A stretch of DNA of 8,005 bases from Piscinibacter sp050175855 (lineage in GTDB: Bacteria; Pseudomonadota; Gammaproteobacteria; Burkholderiales; Burkholderiaceae_C): NCBI RefSeq assembly GCF_050175855.1, contig NZ_JBFXIO010000244.1, forward strand, positions 1 through 8,005, read 5' to 3'. A program made the position numbers and the translations under genes. The notes beneath the pieces are model-generated. The model worked only from the letters and a program-made list of their open reading frames with translations, was not told the origin of the DNA and did not search any database. Of this stretch, positions 6,870-8,005 are shown one piece after another (position 1 is the stretch's first letter; the number at the start of each line of letters is the position of its first letter).

Positions 6870-8005
6870 TCACTTCAACAGCTTGAACACCCACACCGAG
6901 CCGCCCTGCTCGAGGTAGTTGACCTTCTTGGCCACGTCGCCGCCCCACAGCGGCACGGCACCGCCCCAGCCCGAGACCACGGCGACATACTGCTCGCCCT
7001 TGTCTTCCCAGGTCACCGGGGGCGCGACGACGCCGGAGCCCGTCTGGAACTTCCAGACGATCTTGCCCGTCTTCGCGTCGGCGGCCTGCAGGAAGCCTTC
7101 CGGCGTGCCCCACCACACGAGGTTGCCGCCGGTGGTCAGCACACCGCCCCACAGCGGCGCGTTGTTGGTGGCTTCCCAGACGATCTTGCCGCTCTTCGGG
7201 TCGATCGCGCGCAGCGCACCGATCGGGCCATCGCTGTTGGTCTTGATCGTGAAGCCGGCGCCGAGATAGGCCGCGCCCTTCTTGTAGGTGATCGGCTCGT
7301 TCCAGATCTCCATGCCCCACTCGTTGGCCGGCACGTAGAACAGCTTGGTGTCGGGCGAGTAGGCCATCGGCATCTGGTTCTTGCCGCCGAGGAACGACGG
7401 CGCCGAGTAGACGACGTTGCCCTTCTTGCCGTCGGCCCCAGCGGTCGGGTCGCCCGGGCGGTTCTCCGGCACGTAGTTCGGCCGGCCGGTCTTCAGGTCG
7501 ATGCCGGTGGCCCAGGTCACCTTCTTGACGAACGGGAAGGCGTTGACCAGCTTGCCGGTCTTCGCATCGTTGACGTAGAAGAAGCCGTTGCGGTCGGCCT
7601 TGCCGCCGAGCACCTGCGCGCCGTCGTCGTAGGTCACGAACTCGTTGACGCCGTCGAAGTCCCAGCCGTCGTTCGGCGTGTTCTGGTAGTGCCAGACGAT
7701 CTGGCCGGTCTTCACGTCGATGGCGACGGTCGAGCAGCTGAACAGGTTGTCGCCCTTGCGCAGGTGGCTGTTCCACGGCGCCGGGTTGCCGGTGCCGAAG
7801 TAGGCCAGGCCCGTCTTCGGGTTGTAGGTGCCCCCCAGCCAGGTGGCCGCGCCGCCGGTCTTCCACAGGTCGCCCGGCCAGCTCTTGCCGGCGGTGCCGG
7901 AGACACCGTTCTCCTTCTTGTTGCCGTCCTTGTCGAAGGTGTAGCCCATGTGGCCTTCGACCACCGGACGCGTCCAGACCAACTGGCCGGTCTTCGGGTT
8001 GCGCG
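6870..8005 (-). CDS. PQQ-dependent alcohol dehydrogenase, C-terminal part (5' end beyond window)
   Basis: The last 377 residues of a periplasmic quinoprotein alcohol dehydrogenase of the methanol/ethanol family, an eight-bladed propeller holding PQQ and a metal ion. Evidence: repeated tryptophan-docking motifs such as KTGQIVW, KSGKIVW and KTGKIVWKFQTGSG, the GTGNPAPWN and GDNLFSCST stretches, and TPNDGWDFDGVNE, which holds the catalytic base Asp (codon 7659-7661). Two residues later is a second Asp (7653-7655), the pattern tied to lanthanide-binding enzymes (XoxF, ExaF, PedH) where calcium enzymes have Ala or Ser. The protein ends FKLLK without a C-terminal cytochrome c domain, so it is a simple quinoprotein needing a separate cytochrome. 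The N-terminal signal peptide, the vicinal cysteines and the other metal ligands are outside the window. Ethanol-type is favoured over methanol-type by general look and the neighbouring aldehyde dehydrogenase, but this is not certain. Confidence 0.93.
   Translation of the reverse strand, partial: RNPKTGQLVWTRPVVEGHMGYTFDKDGNKKENGVSGTAGKSWPGDLWKTGGAATWLGGTYNPKTGLAYFGTGNPAPWNSHLRKGDNLFSCSTVAIDVKTGQIVWHYQNTPNDGWDFDGVNEFVTYDDGAQVLGGKADRNGFFYVNDAKTGKLVNAFPFVKKVTWATGIDLKTGRPNYVPENRPGDPTAGADGKKGNVVYSAPSFLGGKNQMPMAYSPDTKLFYVPANEWGMEIWNEPITYKKGAAYLGAGFTIKTNSDGPIGALRAIDPKSGKIVWEATNNAPLWGGVLTTGGNLVWWGTPEGFLQAADAKTGKIVWKFQTGSGVVAPPVTWEDKGEQYVAVVSGWGGAVPLWGGDVAKKVNYLEQGGSVWVFKLLK

Overview
The window is very GC-rich DNA with tightly packed genes and codon use dominated by G/C third positions. 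Gene content (a PQQ alcohol dehydrogenase, an ExaC/AcoD-type aldehyde dehydrogenase, an AcoR-type sigma-54 activator and a MoxY-like sensor kinase) suggests a betaproteobacterium of the Burkholderiales (Rubrivivax/Methylibium/Leptothrix-like). The taxonomic call is inference from style and content, not from a marker gene.

Layout, left to right. (1) The N-terminal 460 residues of an AcoR-like sigma-54 activator, minus strand, running off the left edge. (2) A 314-bp divergent regulatory region with a well-formed -24/-12 promoter and several inverted repeats placed where an enhancer-binding activator would bind. (3) A complete NAD-dependent aldehyde dehydrogenase of 507 residues, plus strand. 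(4) A hairpin between convergent genes. (5) A patatin-like lipoprotein phospholipase, minus strand, with a promoter candidate whose spacer is a perfect 16-bp palindrome. (6) A membrane sensor histidine kinase of the NarL/UhpB type, minus strand. (7) A small exported, beta-rich protein of unknown function, minus strand, ending 7 nt before the kinase start. (8) A 160-bp gap with a large stem and a terminator-like hairpin. (9) The C-terminal 377 residues of a PQQ-dependent alcohol dehydrogenase, minus strand, running off the right edge.

How they may work together. The PQQ enzyme would oxidise ethanol or a similar short alcohol in the periplasm. The aldehyde dehydrogenase would take the aldehyde to the acid in the cytoplasm, under sigma-54 control by the divergent AcoR-like sensor. 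The PQQ enzyme carries Asp-Phe-Asp at the catalytic base, the arrangement associated with lanthanide-dependent enzymes (XoxF, ExaF, PedH). Next to it sit a kinase that resembles MoxY/PedS2-type sensors and an unknown exported protein, with no response regulator in view. That four-part neighbourhood (possible rare-earth-dependent enzyme, exported unknown, sensor kinase, sigma-54 aldehyde arm) is the most interesting hypothesis here. The regulatory and metal links are inferred, not shown.
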